64,000 nt of DNA from Timema cristinae (taxonomy: Eukaryota > Arthropoda > Insecta > Phasmatodea > Timematidae): contig JBCFYV010000012.1 in assembly GCA_039000515.1 (NCBI GenBank), positions 84,298,193-84,362,192 on the forward strand. Direction: 5' to 3'. Under the pieces are notes generated by a model, which worked only from the letters and a program-made list of their open reading frames with translations, searched no databases and had not been told where the DNA came from. The translations under genes and the position numbers were made by a program. Below, piece by piece: positions 1-10,615 of the stretch. Numbering within the stretch: position 1 is the first letter of the stretch; the number at the start of each line of letters is the position of its first letter.

Positions 1-352
1 AAGATCAGCACTTACATGGCTAACCTAACTAACATCACATCAAAATTTATTCAGATATATCACAATCTGACAGACCGATTTTCAAGTTATCATTATAAAA
101 TATTATATACAGATTACACAATTACTTTCTATAATTTTCCTAGGTTTCTATTACCTAGTGCACTAATATAGGTACATTTAAACTAATGTTAACGTTGCAT
201 TCACATAACAGTTACTCTTATTACATTCTAGAGTCAAGTAGCTCTACCTTGTAATAGCAACTTCAGCCAATGACTCAAACGTGCATTTCTGTGCTCTTAC
301 AATTCAATACGCTCGACAAATCTTCTATACATTCCCCCCCCCTCCCCCCTTC
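1..352 (-). repeat. Polypurine tract and start of a Gypsy 3' LTR (partial)
   Basis: On the minus strand, about 130 bases past the integrase stop, there is a purine-only run (the C/T run at 334-351 on the plus strand). It is followed directly by TGTATAGAAG, which begins with the TG expected at an LTR start (position 331, reading toward 1). A polypurine tract next to a TG is the normal end of the internal part of a Ty3/Gypsy element, so 1-331 is probably the 3' LTR, cut by the window edge. I cannot see the LTR end, a partner LTR or a target duplication, so the LTR call is an inference from position. Confidence 0.5.
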
Positions 353-479
353 ATGACATGATAAATTCAGAAAGTTATGGTTACATAAACCCGCAGCTGA
401 TCTCCAAACTTCCAAGCAGGTAACTAAACAAACTTACGACTATTACTTAAATTTTTGTACAGGACAGACTAACATATAC

Positions 480-2365
480 TCATCCCTGGATCAGGGACAA
501 GAACTCTTTGATGCCAGTGGGTTTTACTTGAGATGCATGGGCTCGTATAGTTATAGATGGATCACCAACATCTCTTAACAACAGGGAACAGGGGTAAAAA
601 AAGCATTCCACTCGCCATGGACTGCTCCAATTACGACTCAGCTTCACCGGGATTTTGTCGGCTGCGGAGCTCTGAGGGTAACATTTATACAGGACTGAGT
701 CTCCTATTGTCAGAGAAACGGGGATACGTCCCTGATTATATCTATCAGCCACTTTCCTATGAACCCTCTTCAAACTTTCAAAAGGATCTGTCCCTATGGG
801 AGACCTTCTCATCCCCCCTCCCCCGCAAAAGGCCCACATCCCACATATCCAAAAGAGGGTGGTTGAGTTCTAGCTCCAGGAACACCAAAGCCGGTGAAGC
901 ATTTGTAAATTCGTAAAATGCGGAATTAAAGGCAACATTCATAAACTTCAAGTCGTGATCTCACCTCACCTGTTTGCAGGAATGAAAAATGGTTAAGGCC
1001 ATTTTTAGGTTTCTGTTGAAGCGCTCCACATGGTTGGGACAGGGATAATACAGGCTGGTAGTCACATGTTTTATGCCTCATCCAAAGCACAAGACTTTGG
1101 ACGTAGCAGATCTAAAACATGGACCGTTATCGCTAACATTAATACGCGTGGCACCAAACACAGCCCACATGTGTCTAGTAAGTGCGATAGCGGTGGTCTT
1201 TGCCTTCATGTTCCTGAGTGGCAACATCACAACGAACTTCGAAAAAGCATCCAATATAATAAGAACATGTGTATTTCCTAAGGAGGATTGGGGCAGGGGT
1301 CTTACATAATCCACAAACACTTTCTACCACGGAAGTCGAGCCACTTAGGCCGAATGAAGTACGACTCTTGTGTTATGGGCAGGTTTGGCCTTTTGGCAAT
1401 CCTCACATTGTCTGACCTGTAGTTGACATCCCTTTACAGCCCTGGCCAAAAGAACTCCCATGAAAATCTTACAATAGGTCTTCAGAGTACCTAAGTGGCC
1501 ACCCATTACTGAATAAAGAAAATAGCGCATCAACATAGGGTGCATCACCGTTGGGACAAAAATCTTCCTCCCTTTTCACCTTTAGAATTGGAAACCACTA
1601 TAAGACCTTGGTAAAGAAAACCTTTATCTTGTCCATCATTTCTGAGCACCACTGGTCATTTCTCTGATATTCAAGGATAGAGATAAACGATTCAAGGATC
1701 AAATGAATCACACTAAGTGGATGCACTACTTTGTTTGTCCCAATGGGGTCTTGATCTTCCACCATCCGAGACAGTGCATCAGCTGTCACATTATTTCTAC
1801 CAGGAACATGTTAAACTTGTATTTGGATAAGCGCAACACCCCCCTGCCGATCTTTCCTAATTGCTTAGGATGGTGCCCTATCCATGACAACGCCATATTA
1901 TCCGTGTATAATTCAAGCTCACACTGTTCTAAATAATCTGAAAAATTATCTACGCCAAATATGCAAGCAAGGCAATCTTTCTCAAACGCACAAAATTTAT
2001 GCTCAGATTGAGACTGAGTTTTGCTGGCGAATGCCACAGGATGAACACTGTCCGATGATCTTTGGGACAAAACTGTGCCTAAAGTGATGGAGGAAGCATT
2101 GACATGAAGCAGAAAGGTACACGAGAAGTCAGGTATGTGTAAAACTTCGGGGCAGAATAATTTGCTCTTCAGAGTTTTGAAAGCACGAGATTGTTTCTCA
2201 CCCCAGACAAATGCCACATCTTTCTTCAAACAATTCTAGGGAGCGGAAATTTCCAAAAAACGTGGAATAAACCTGGCGTAGTAGGCTCACACCTTTTAAG
2301 TGTTTGGGTTGCGGGTACTCAAAGATGGGTTTCACCCTTTCGAGGTCAACCAGTATGTTCCTATT
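480..2365 (-). pseudogene. Ty3/Gypsy pol remnant (RT end, RNase H, integrase)
   Basis: This is a broken pol gene read from high to low coordinates. At 2250-2360 is the end of reverse transcriptase, with the typical P-P-x-x-LKGVSLLRQVY stretch. At 1786-2229 is the RNase H-like domain (FLLHVNASSITLGTVLSQ, then YTDNMALSWI). At about 1760-1789 is the linker motif ADALSRM. At 1345-1548 is the HHCC zinc-binding domain of integrase (GHLGTLKTYCKI, then CEDCQKAK). At 1078-1320 is the integrase core with ILDAFSKFV and VSDNGPCF. At 480-839 is the C-terminal part (RKVADRYNQGRIP, IGDSVLYK). The pieces are in the family order but in several frames with stops between them. The upstream RT, protease and gag are missing. 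It is a dead copy lying in the presumed third intron of the MTMR9-like gene or beyond it. Confidence 0.9.
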
Positions 2366-2925
2366 AGAAATAATATAGGGTCAATGTGGATAATTGTGAA
2401 TGCTCGTTGACGAGTCTAACTTAGCTTTCAATTTTATGAAACACTTGTAGTTTGATCATGAAATGAACCCATGGTATAACGTTCAACATATCTCAAGATA
2501 TAATTTATATATCTTTTTTATAATTTTGCAGCTAATAATAACTGAACAATAGCATGTTCACAATTACTCTGGAATTAGGGGTAATTGTGAATGGCACTAG
2601 GAAAAGCAGACATGTATGGAAGATGTTAGCATTTGTGAACGAAGAACATGTTATGCTGTTCACTTTTACGCATATTCTATGTCATGAAAAAAAAAAGTGA
2701 GAAATGAATTTTAAACAGCGGATTTATTTACAAAAAAATTGTTGACTGGTACAAAACACTTTTCTACTGGTAAAAAAAACAAACAAAGCAAAATTTATGC
2801 TACATAATATGTTGATTTACAGGCCTATATCGTGTGAATTTATAGGTAGCCCTAGGCTTAACTTTGGCCCTGTTCACAATTACCCACTAAATTGAAAAGT
2901 AGTGGGTAGTTGTGAACTCGTAAAT
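2366..2925. repeat. Small element with repeated TAATTGTGAA palindromes
   Basis: The motif GGGTAATTGTGAA or its reverse complement occurs near 2390, as an inverted pair at 2555-2592, and as a nearly perfect inverted pair at 2872-2889 and 2900-2917 (18-bp arms, one mismatch, 10-bp spacer). Repeated terminal-like palindromes without coding capacity are typical of non-autonomous DNA transposons. I see no clear single pair of ends or target duplication, so the class is unknown. Confidence 0.4.
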
Positions 2926-3352
2926 TAGGAGACTAATACAAGGTATAAAAAAACTTTATAACAACCAAATCATCCTATAGTTAGATACAAACTAGAAAAA
3001 TTGGGTTTCAACCTGTAAAAGTTATTTTGTAAGCAGTGTTCTGGGTTGATGTGCATGGAATGTCCGTGATTAGGCGGTGACTTCCTATTAAAATGGGGTG
3101 TGTATACACTCTTTTAAGGTGATGATGATTGGTGGTGATGAAAGTTTGTAGCCACGGTACAATGCTTTGAATATGGGTGATTGTCTACAAACTGGGCCTT
3201 TTAATGTCCCTACATTCTTATTATATATAATTCCTATGTAGATGTTTTATACTTGAAAGTTTATTAAGTTGTTGTATTGTTGAATTAATTCTAACATTAA
3301 TTTCTTTATACCAGTTCTATATTTGAATAAAAAAATATATGTCTATGTAAAA

Positions 3353-3904
3353 CATCATTCCCCTGGATTGTCCTAACTTATTTTTTAACTTTAGACAATA
3401 TAATAGCACTATTACATATATGTATCTTAAATCATTAGTGTTTTTTAAAAAAACTTTTAAACATCTTAATTTGAGCTTTATCTCTTGTCTCCAGTTTTCA
3501 TCTGTGATTTCTATAGTAGATCATTAATTAATTTCCCAGCTAAGATATAGAGGTAGATGATTATTGTTGAAATTAATTATTAAAAGAAGTTGTGCAGTTG
3601 ATATTTCTATTCTAATATTTGTCTTTGTATGTGCATATTCTTTTCTATGTTCATTGTTGCTCTTAAATGTTGCACTGTCACTATTGAAATCATCATTCCC
3701 TTGGTGAGTTTAAAATGACTTATTTATTGTAATATAAAGTTTATGTGTTATCAACAATAGAAACAATAATAATATATTTCCATAAACATATTTTTAAGTA
3801 TTTTAGAATGTACCACATGGATAATTCAATCTCATAACCTCATAATCATCATTCCCCTGTACTTTCTTTGGGCAGGGGAATGATGGATAAGCCAGGGGAA
3901 TGAT
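3353..3904. mobile_element. MITE-like element with CATCATTCCCCTG ends
   Basis: The left end CATCATTCCCCTGG (3353-3366) is the reverse complement of the right end CCAGGGGAATGAT (3892-3904). Internal copies of the same motif lie at 3691-3704 (one change), 3847-3859 and, inverted, at 3873-3886. The interior is AT-rich and non-coding. Terminal plus subterminal inverted copies fit a short non-autonomous DNA transposon. I see no certain target duplication, because the right flank is a microsatellite. Confidence 0.45.
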
Positions 3905-3940
3905 ATTATATTATATTATATTATATTATATTATATGATT
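3904..3940. repeat. (ATATT)n microsatellite
   Basis: About seven copies of the pentamer ATATT directly abut the right end of the preceding MITE-like element. Confidence 0.9.
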
Positions 3941-4305
3941 ATATTTGTTCAAAGAGTTTGTGTTGTTTTAAATGTTTGATAGAGCAACCTAATTTCTCAA
4001 TTTCTACATGGTGTGGCAAATTTCACTTCTCATTTGTCACACCATGTGTCACTGACATAGGCCCATGATTATCAGTCACTCATGGGATTGCGACATGGTC
4101 GGGACACAAACAATGTTGGATGAAAAGAACAAAAGAAACTTAACCAAAACTCAAAAAACAAGTAAATACATGAAATGTTTATCTTTTACATACAATCTAC
4201 AATTTAATTTAGGCAATATTTTATAAAATGAAATATTTTATCAAAAAAACTCACATTAAAACGTTATTGACTTTATTTAGATACATACGCTGTGCGATGG
4301 GCGGC

Positions 4306-4405
4306 AATTAAAGTGCTACAGATTGTCTTCCCCGCTATTTGCACCAATTAAAGTGTTACAGATTGTCTTCCCCGCTATTTGCACTAATTAAAGTGATACA
4401 GATTA
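4306..4405. repeat. 40-bp tandem repeat, 2.5 copies
   Basis: Units begin at 4306, 4346 and 4386 (each starts AATTAAAGTG and contains TCTTCCCCGCTATTTGCAC). The first two units differ by only one or two bases; the third is cut after about 20 bases. Confidence 0.9.
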
Positions 4406-4898
4406 TAATCGTGATATTGCCCTGTGATTGAGCACTATTTATTACAATATTGAGTTTTGCGATGATGACGATGCGAGTATGCTTTACTGCGCACTTGCTC
4501 ACAGTATGTAATATGATTATTTCTGATATTTAATCTTAATAAGTAAACAAGACTTATGATATTGTACATGATTTATTTGAATGATTACACCTTCGATACT
4601 GCCGATATGCTATATATAAAATAACAGTTTTTTGTTGAACTCACAGATTTTTTTTGTGATTGTTCTTTCTAATATATTTAATATACTGTGGATTTAAATT
4701 ACTGACACTGTCAATATATTATCGGCACTGTGAATTACTGTCTTACTGTTAATATATTACTGGCACTAGTCATAAGCCGCGTGATGAATTGAACTGTATA
4801 GAGTTGTGCTACTGCTGTGGATTCATACACATAAGCAGCTTATATACGACCTACCCCTTGCTTCTTGGACCCCTTGTCACCAATGTTAAAACTAACAA
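4406..4898. other. No gene seen; short imperfect repeats
   Basis: AT-rich sequence. Around 4690-4770 the phrases ACTGTNAATATATTA and GGCACT occur twice, about 50 bp apart, which suggests a worn tandem repeat. I looked on the minus strand for a third exon of the MTMR9-like gene and found no recognisable myotubularin sequence. Confidence 0.5.
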
Positions 4899-4961
4899 CT
4901 AGTGAACTTGTTTGGCAGCCAGCTTATGCTCAAACCTATGTCCACTCCTTCTCTGACTCAC

Positions 4962-6249
4962 CGATGGAGGCAAGATTCTCGATACAGGCAGCCACCTGAA
5001 CAAATTCCTCTGGGGAGTTGATGTCCAGCTGGATGACCCTGAAGTCCTTGCACTTGATGACAATGTTGCCGCCTGACAATCCGTTGGGTCTCGCTCCACC
5101 AGGTCAATATTGCGATGTAGCATCTGTTACATAAATTCACATTCAAACTAAACATGGCAGATTATACAAACAGGATGTTTAGTTAATCCAGTGAAGCAAA
5201 AACCTAATATAAGATTGTTCCAAACAATGATATTCCCATCTACAGCTATTTGGCACATGGTTGATTGGCTCTTCTATTAACAAAATAAGTATATTGATGA
5301 TGCATATTTACTTACAAGAATATGTCCTTATTGTTCCATATTTGACATAATGTGTACTATAGGCTATACTAGTAGTTCACCTAAATCAAAGTCAAAGGAT
5401 TCCATCAGTGTTTTCTAGGTATGGCTCCAGCTAGAATTGTTGGAAATATAAATGAGCCTCGATAATAAACTGGGTGAGCTAAGTTTTTAAAGGCCTACTT
5501 TGGTTGATGCATGGTCTAAGGAGTCACTCTTGCAATAGATTAGACTGCCAATAACAAGGAGATCAGAGTTCAAATGCTGCTGTACTGAGGGTAATTTTTC
5601 CTAAATGGTTTTCCACTCTACCTCTATGCAAATGTGAGTACACTTCCTCTAAGTTCAACCTTCATCTTTAACTTATTAGCATAATTAGTACATATGCATG
5701 CATATAAGCTGAACAGGTGTGTGTAGTAAAACACAACGCTAAAAAAATAAAGAAAATTGTTAATGTAAATGAACTGTTAATCCAGAGGACTGGTATTCAA
5801 CTCCCAGAAAAAAAACATTGGTTTTCAAAATCAGATGTGTTTATAAGCCTAGTGAAAGCTACCGGGCTCCATTCTGCTGTTTATTTATACATTACCCCTA
5901 GGCCTACAAGGTAAGTTTCTAGCACAAAAACAACTACCTCCACACTGTTGATTTATCAATTCCTGAAAGCGACCCAACCTAACTTGACAATGATACATTT
6001 TCAGCCCTAACCAGGAATTGTGTAAGGAAATTCAAAGCAGTTTGTGAATAAGCTATTATGCTGTTAGAACTAAAGCTCTCTACAGATCATGTTTGAACTC
6101 ACCCAAAGCTCTTCCACCCCTTCTTTGCGAGATGACAAGATGAGGTGGTGACTTGAGATGCATAGTGTTCCGTCCACTGTATTGCGAAAGGGGGCATGCA
6201 TCACCACTCCGTCCAACATTGGTATCGGGATCATGTCAAAAAACTCCAT
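4962..6249 (-). CDS. MTMR9-like myotubularin-related protein, first two coding exons
   Basis: Two spliced exons encode the N-terminal PH-GRAM domain of a myotubularin-related protein closest to MTMR9. Coding exon 1 runs from ATG at 6249 to 6103 (49 codons, starts MEFFDMIPIP, includes GTLCISSHHLILSSR and ends EELW) and is followed by a GTGAGT donor. Exon 2 is 5123-4962 (162 bases), preceded by an AG acceptor and followed by a GTGAGT donor. It reads MLHRNIDLVER and then, in another frame, GGNIVIKCKDFRVIQLDI and IENLASI. MTMR9 is a catalytically inactive family member that binds and stimulates the active phosphatases MTMR6, 7 and 8; PH-GRAM binds phosphoinositides. The frame changes within 5073-5094, equal to one missing base, so this is either an assembly error or a dead copy. 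The phosphatase-like domain is not in the window; the next exon should lie below position 1, making the following intron over 4.9 kb. The intron between the two exons is 979 bp and holds a SINE. MTMR9 identity is from recalled family sequence, not a search. Confidence 0.8.
5496..5750 (+). mobile_element. tRNA-derived SINE, type B
   Basis: The copy lies inside the first intron of the MTMR9-like gene, in the opposite sense. It has the tRNA-like head (GCATGGTCTAAGG as A-box region, AGTTCAAATGC as a worn B box), the body phrase GGTTTTCCACTCTACCTC, and the family tail (AACAGGTGTGTGTAGTAAAA), here strongly altered. Confidence 0.8.
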
Positions 6250-7599
6250 GACTAGAGATTGCGTCCAATGGGAGGGTGACAGAAAACTGGAATGGTGATT
6301 TTATTAGCTAAGTATAAACATGAAAAGTAGGAGAGAAAGGTTATGTTAAACTTTAAGCTTCCAAGGAAGTGGAGTGCTAGGAGTAATGTGAAAGTTCTAG
6401 TGTTAAGTCCTTTTTGTGATGTTTTTAGTTAAAATATTTAACTTAGGCTTTTATGTTCTTATCTAAGTGCACGCAGGGTTAATGCTTGCATTATTTTTAC
6501 TAAGAAATTAAACTTGTTTATTATTCTTTTAGTTAGTTGAAAAATGGGCAACTCGACATGAGGATCTAACTCAGGATCCTTAACTTAGCTGGGCTCAATT
6601 TTTGTGCCTATCATACCTTCAAGGCTTAAGTTTATTTGGATGACAGCTCAAAAAGTTACTAGAAATAATGCCTAATATATCCCTACGCCAACAGCTGACA
6701 TCTGTCACTTTGGATAACTGTAATGAAAACATTTGGTAAGGTATGAATTTGATAGTCAACCACAGTATTTTATGCCAATATCATTTATATATTTATTTGA
6801 GGCCATACACAAAGCTTATTTATCGTTTTATTCTATTTAAAAAAAATTATTATTCGCATCATTTTCACAAAAGGTATAACGAACATAGCTTCCAAATGGT
6901 GACCGACGAATTTAAACTATGTGATTGAACGTGACGGAAACAAGTTCTTTACAATGATGTACCCATGAAGTGGATAAAAATATTTTTTCAGTTAAATATT
7001 TTGAAATACGACAAAATAATCATAAAATATACATTTAAAATATATATAAAAAATGACAAGTATTTTCTCTTTTCCAAGTAAATCTGATGCCTGTATTAAA
7101 ATATATTAATGTATGCACTCTATTAGACATCAGAGATAACCTTCCAAACTGGAGAGTGAGTACTTTTAATTAGTTTGAAATATAGTTTCAGATTGGGTAG
7201 CAAGAAGTTATGAAATAGTGTAATAAAACTCAAGTTTATGGTATTTTAAATGTAAAATATAACATGTAAATAAAAAACTAAACATTTATAACAAAAGAGT
7301 GATCTTTTAGAAGTGTTGGCAACCCAAAATCTAAATAAATTATTAATGAACTGTCATCCAGACAAAAACCTATCATGAACAGACTTTAGGTGTCATTTTC
7401 CAACCATATAGGCCTAATTAAAATGTGTGATAGCCATCCGTAACCTATAACATTTTATTCTTAATCTTTTACAGTAATTTTTACACTCAAATTGTGCTAT
7501 TTTAGTAGATAAATATATATAATGTTCAGCTTATCAATATATAGTAGTTTAGTGCAAGCTATTGTTAGGTTAAGATAGTTTATAATAGTAAAAAGAGAC
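6250..7599. other. No gene seen; AT-rich sequence upstream of MTMR9-like exon 1
   Basis: This should contain the 5' untranslated region and promoter of the MTMR9-like gene on the minus strand, just above 6249, but I see no TATA box or initiator I could defend. The rest is AT-rich without recognisable coding or repeat units. Confidence 0.4.
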
Positions 7600-7863
7600 C
7601 AGCTTTGATTGCCGCCTGGTCTAAGATGTCACTCTCCAAAGAGACTAGACTGCCGATGATAGGGAGATCAGGGTTCAAATCCTGGTCGAGTGTACTTGGA
7701 GTGGTTTTTCCAAAAATGGTTTTCCACTCTCCTATGAGCAAATGTGAGTGAATTTCTTCCAAATTCAACTTTACTCATCCTTAATTCATTAGCATAATTA
7801 GTACACATATGTATAACCTGAACAGGTAGGTAGTGAGACAAGGTACAAAGTGTAAAAAAAAAA
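7600..7863 (+). mobile_element. tRNA-derived SINE, type B
   Basis: Head with GCCGCCTGGTCTAAGATG (A box) and GGTTCAAATCC (B box), body with GGTTTTCCACTCTCCTATG, tail TATAACCTGAACAGG and GTAGTGAGACAAGG, then an A-run. The head resembles a tRNA, but the folded cloverleaf is not kept, so it is a retroposon rather than a tRNA gene. Confidence 0.85.
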
Positions 7864-8030
7864 TTGTAACTATCACATATTGGGCTGAACTATTCCACAT
7901 TCACAATAACCTATACGTCCATTACCACCACAAGAAAAACAAATATAGTCAATAGAAAATTAGTTCAGAAAATAATTATGAACGGCGGTATTTGTGTTTA
8001 ATAATTAAGACAAGGTTGTAAAAGTATAAT

Positions 8031-9438
8031 TTAATTTCTCTATCAAACCAAAAAAAGTGTGCATAGGCCTAGAGCCTACAGATCTGAGCAATTTGGCCAA
8101 ATCTTGGGGAAGTATGAAATTTTTTCTGGAAAATCCTCGTTTACACGTTTTTTTTAAGGCGCTACAGCTTCGAAAACAGAATTTGTGTCAAGAGCACAGA
8201 GTGGGGCCCTGATAGGAAATTCAATTCTCTATCCAACCATATAAGTGTGCATAAGCCTAGACCCTACAGATCTAAGCAATTTGACCAAAGCTTAAGGGAG
8301 TATGTGATTTTTTTTTAGGAAAATCCTCCTTTACACGATTTTTAAGGCGCTACAACTTCTAAAAAAGAATTTGTGTCAAGAGCACAGAGCTGGGCCCTGA
8401 TAGAAAATTCAATTCTCTATCCAACCATAGAAGTGTGCATAAGCCTAGACCCTAAAGATCTGAGCAATTTGAAGAAATCTTGAGTAAATACGGGATTTTT
8501 TTCAGGAAAATCCTCCTTTACAAGTTTTTTTTAAGGTGCTACAGGTTCTAAAACAGAATTTGTGTCTAAGACACAGAGCAAGGCCTGATAGAAATTCAAT
8601 TATCTATCCAACCATATAAGTGTACATAGGCCTAGACCCAACAGATCCGAGCAATTTGACCAAAATTTGAAGAAGTACGGAATTTGTTTCAGGAAAATCC
8701 TCCTTTACACGTTTTTTAAGGCGCTACAGCTTCTAAAAAAGAATTTGTGTCAAGAGCACAGAGAAGGGCCCTGTTAGGAAATTCAATTCTCTATTTAACC
8801 ATATAAGTATGCATAGGCCTAGACCCTACAGATATGAGAAATTTTACCAAAGCTTGAGGAAGTACGGGATTTTTTTCAGGAAAATCCTCCTGTATGCGTT
8901 TTTTTAAGGCGCTACAGCTTCTAAAAAAGAATTTTTGTCAAGAGAAAAGAGCGAGGCCCTGATATGAAATTCAATTCTCTATTTAACCATACAAATGTGC
9001 ATAGGCCTAGATCCTACAGAGATGAGCAATTTGACCAAATCGTGAGGAAGTACGGGATTTTTTTTCAGGAAAATCCTCGTTTACACACGTTTTATAAGGC
9101 GCTACAGCTTCTAAAACAGAGTTTGTGTCAAGACATCAGAGAGAGTCCCTGATAGGAAATTCAATTATCTATTTAAGCATATAAGTGTGCATAGGCCTAG
9201 ACCCTACATATCTGAGCAATTTGCCAAAGCTTGAGGAAGTACGGGTTTTTTTTCAGGAAAATCTTCTTTTACGCGTTTTAGGCGCTACTTCTTATTAAAC
9301 AGAATTTTTGTCATAAGAACAGAGCGGGGCCCTGATATGAAATTCAATTCTATATCCAACCATATAAGTGTGCATAGGCCTATACCCTAAATATCTGAGC
9401 AATTTGACCAAAGCTTGAGGAAGTACGGGATTTTTTGT
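8031..9438. repeat. 187-bp satellite array, about 7.5 units
   Basis: Units start at about 8031, 8221, 8409, 8596, 8783, 8971, 9161 and 9344, spacings 183-190 bp; the last is cut after about 95 bp. Shared phrases include AAATTCAATTCTCTATCCAA, CATATAAGTGTGCATAGGCC, GAGCAATTTGACCAAAGC, CAGGAAAATCCTC and GGCGCTACAGCTTCTAAAA. Divergence between units is modest, mostly point changes and short A or T run differences. The array is not coding. Its nucleosome-like period is usual for satellites, but a block this short could also be the internal repeat of a transposon. It ends 150 bp from a truncated Gypsy element. Confidence 0.95.
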
Positions 9439-9599
9439 TGGAAGTTCGTTAACTTTAATGAAACAAGCTAGCTAAACGCTTTAATACATAGGTTTGAATG
9501 ACCTATTTTTTGTCAAGTCTTACGTTCAAATTATAATTTAGGTTATATTCATAGATAAAGGATATAGGCTTGTAGGAAATAGGTTATTTACTAAACCCT

Positions 9600-9940
9600 G
9601 ATCTGCCAAAATATGGTCCAAAATTCGACTCAAAGCAGCTCCTCCACATGTTATCCCGAGCGGAACTCTATTATATTCATAACATCTCCACGGTGTAACA
9701 AAGGCCGTATACTGCTTTGATTCTTCAGTTAGAGCACACTGAAGTAAGCTAGCATTCAGGTCTATTAAACTAACGAACCTTCGCCCCCCTTAAATGTTGA
9801 AAGGCATTTCAACAGTAGGCATGGGGTATGGATCAAAGACAATCTGCTTATTTATCATCCTATAGTCTAATATTAGTCTATGCCCCCATCTTTTTTAGGG
9901 ATTATAAACGTAGGACTAACATATGCAGAACGTGATGGTC
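9600..9940 (-). pseudogene. Gypsy reverse transcriptase fragment
   Basis: The N-terminal half of a Ty3/Gypsy RT. Reading from 9940 down: SAYVSPTFIIPKK, then RLILDYRMINKQI, DPYPMPTVEMPFN, FVSLIDLNASL, TAFVTPWRCYEYNRVPLGI. These are the fingers and palm blocks up to the F-G-L-x-x-A-P-like region. The YxDD block is missing because the copy is cut at 9595. A stop replaces a codon shortly after VEMPFNI. Confidence 0.85.
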
Positions 9941-10205
9941 TAATAACACCTCTATTAAGTATATCCTGGACCAGTTCTCTAAAAACTTTTAATTTAGGGG
10001 GTGAACAAGAATAGGGGGGGAGACCTAAACTGGTTTATAATTAGACAAAGAGATTTGATAAGGAAAAACATCTCAATTCCCCCACTTAGTTGATATGGTA
10101 TCTGAGAAACTATTTAAAGTTGCACTAAGTTCCCTGGGTTACTGAACAAAATGCTCCTTTGTGGGTTTACCACCTTTTCAAATTTAATTTTAACAGTGGG
10201 GTTAA

Positions 10206-10510
10206 TTAAAAAAAAAAAACAGTATTATTCTTTAAATCAATTTGAGCATTAGTTTTAGACAGGAAATCTATGCCTAATATTACATCATAAGGTAAATGAT
10301 CAACAATAGACAAATAATTTCTCCAGGTTAAGCCTTTAATTATAATATTACAAAATATACTTTTGTTAATTTCAATTGTGGTACCATTAGCTATGGCATA
10401 ATGTTTATTTTGAAACTGTTTATCTAACAAAGGATGTAAGTTGGGTAAATTTTGAATAAAGTTAAAATTTATGAACGAACAACTCGCTTCAGTATCAATA
10501 AGTCCAGAAC
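10206..10510 (-). pseudogene. Gypsy aspartic protease remnant
   Basis: Near 10480-10505 the minus strand encodes LIDTEASCSFI, matching the retropepsin active-site loop LxDTGASxSF, but with Glu where Gly normally follows D-T. At 10206-10430 is the C-terminal part including YDVILGIDFLSKTNAQID, the usual protease end. A frame break separates the two. The loss of the glycine and the break make the protease non-functional. Confidence 0.75.
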
Positions 10511-10615
10511 ATGAACAGCATTAATTTCAATTCTAATAATTGGATCCAAGGTACATGGCATGTATTTGCGATCTCCAGCTAAGCCATGTCTTTGCTGGCG
10601 CACTACTAGTTTTTT

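Noticed and set aside
4899..5123. 74-codon minus frame read as a single-frame gene
   Set aside because: Only its first ten or so residues belong to the MTMR9-like exon; the rest is an out-of-frame shadow after the frame break and runs through the splice donor.
8031..9438. CRISPR-like array
   Set aside because: Units are 187 bp and repeat throughout, without unique spacers, in a eukaryotic genome.
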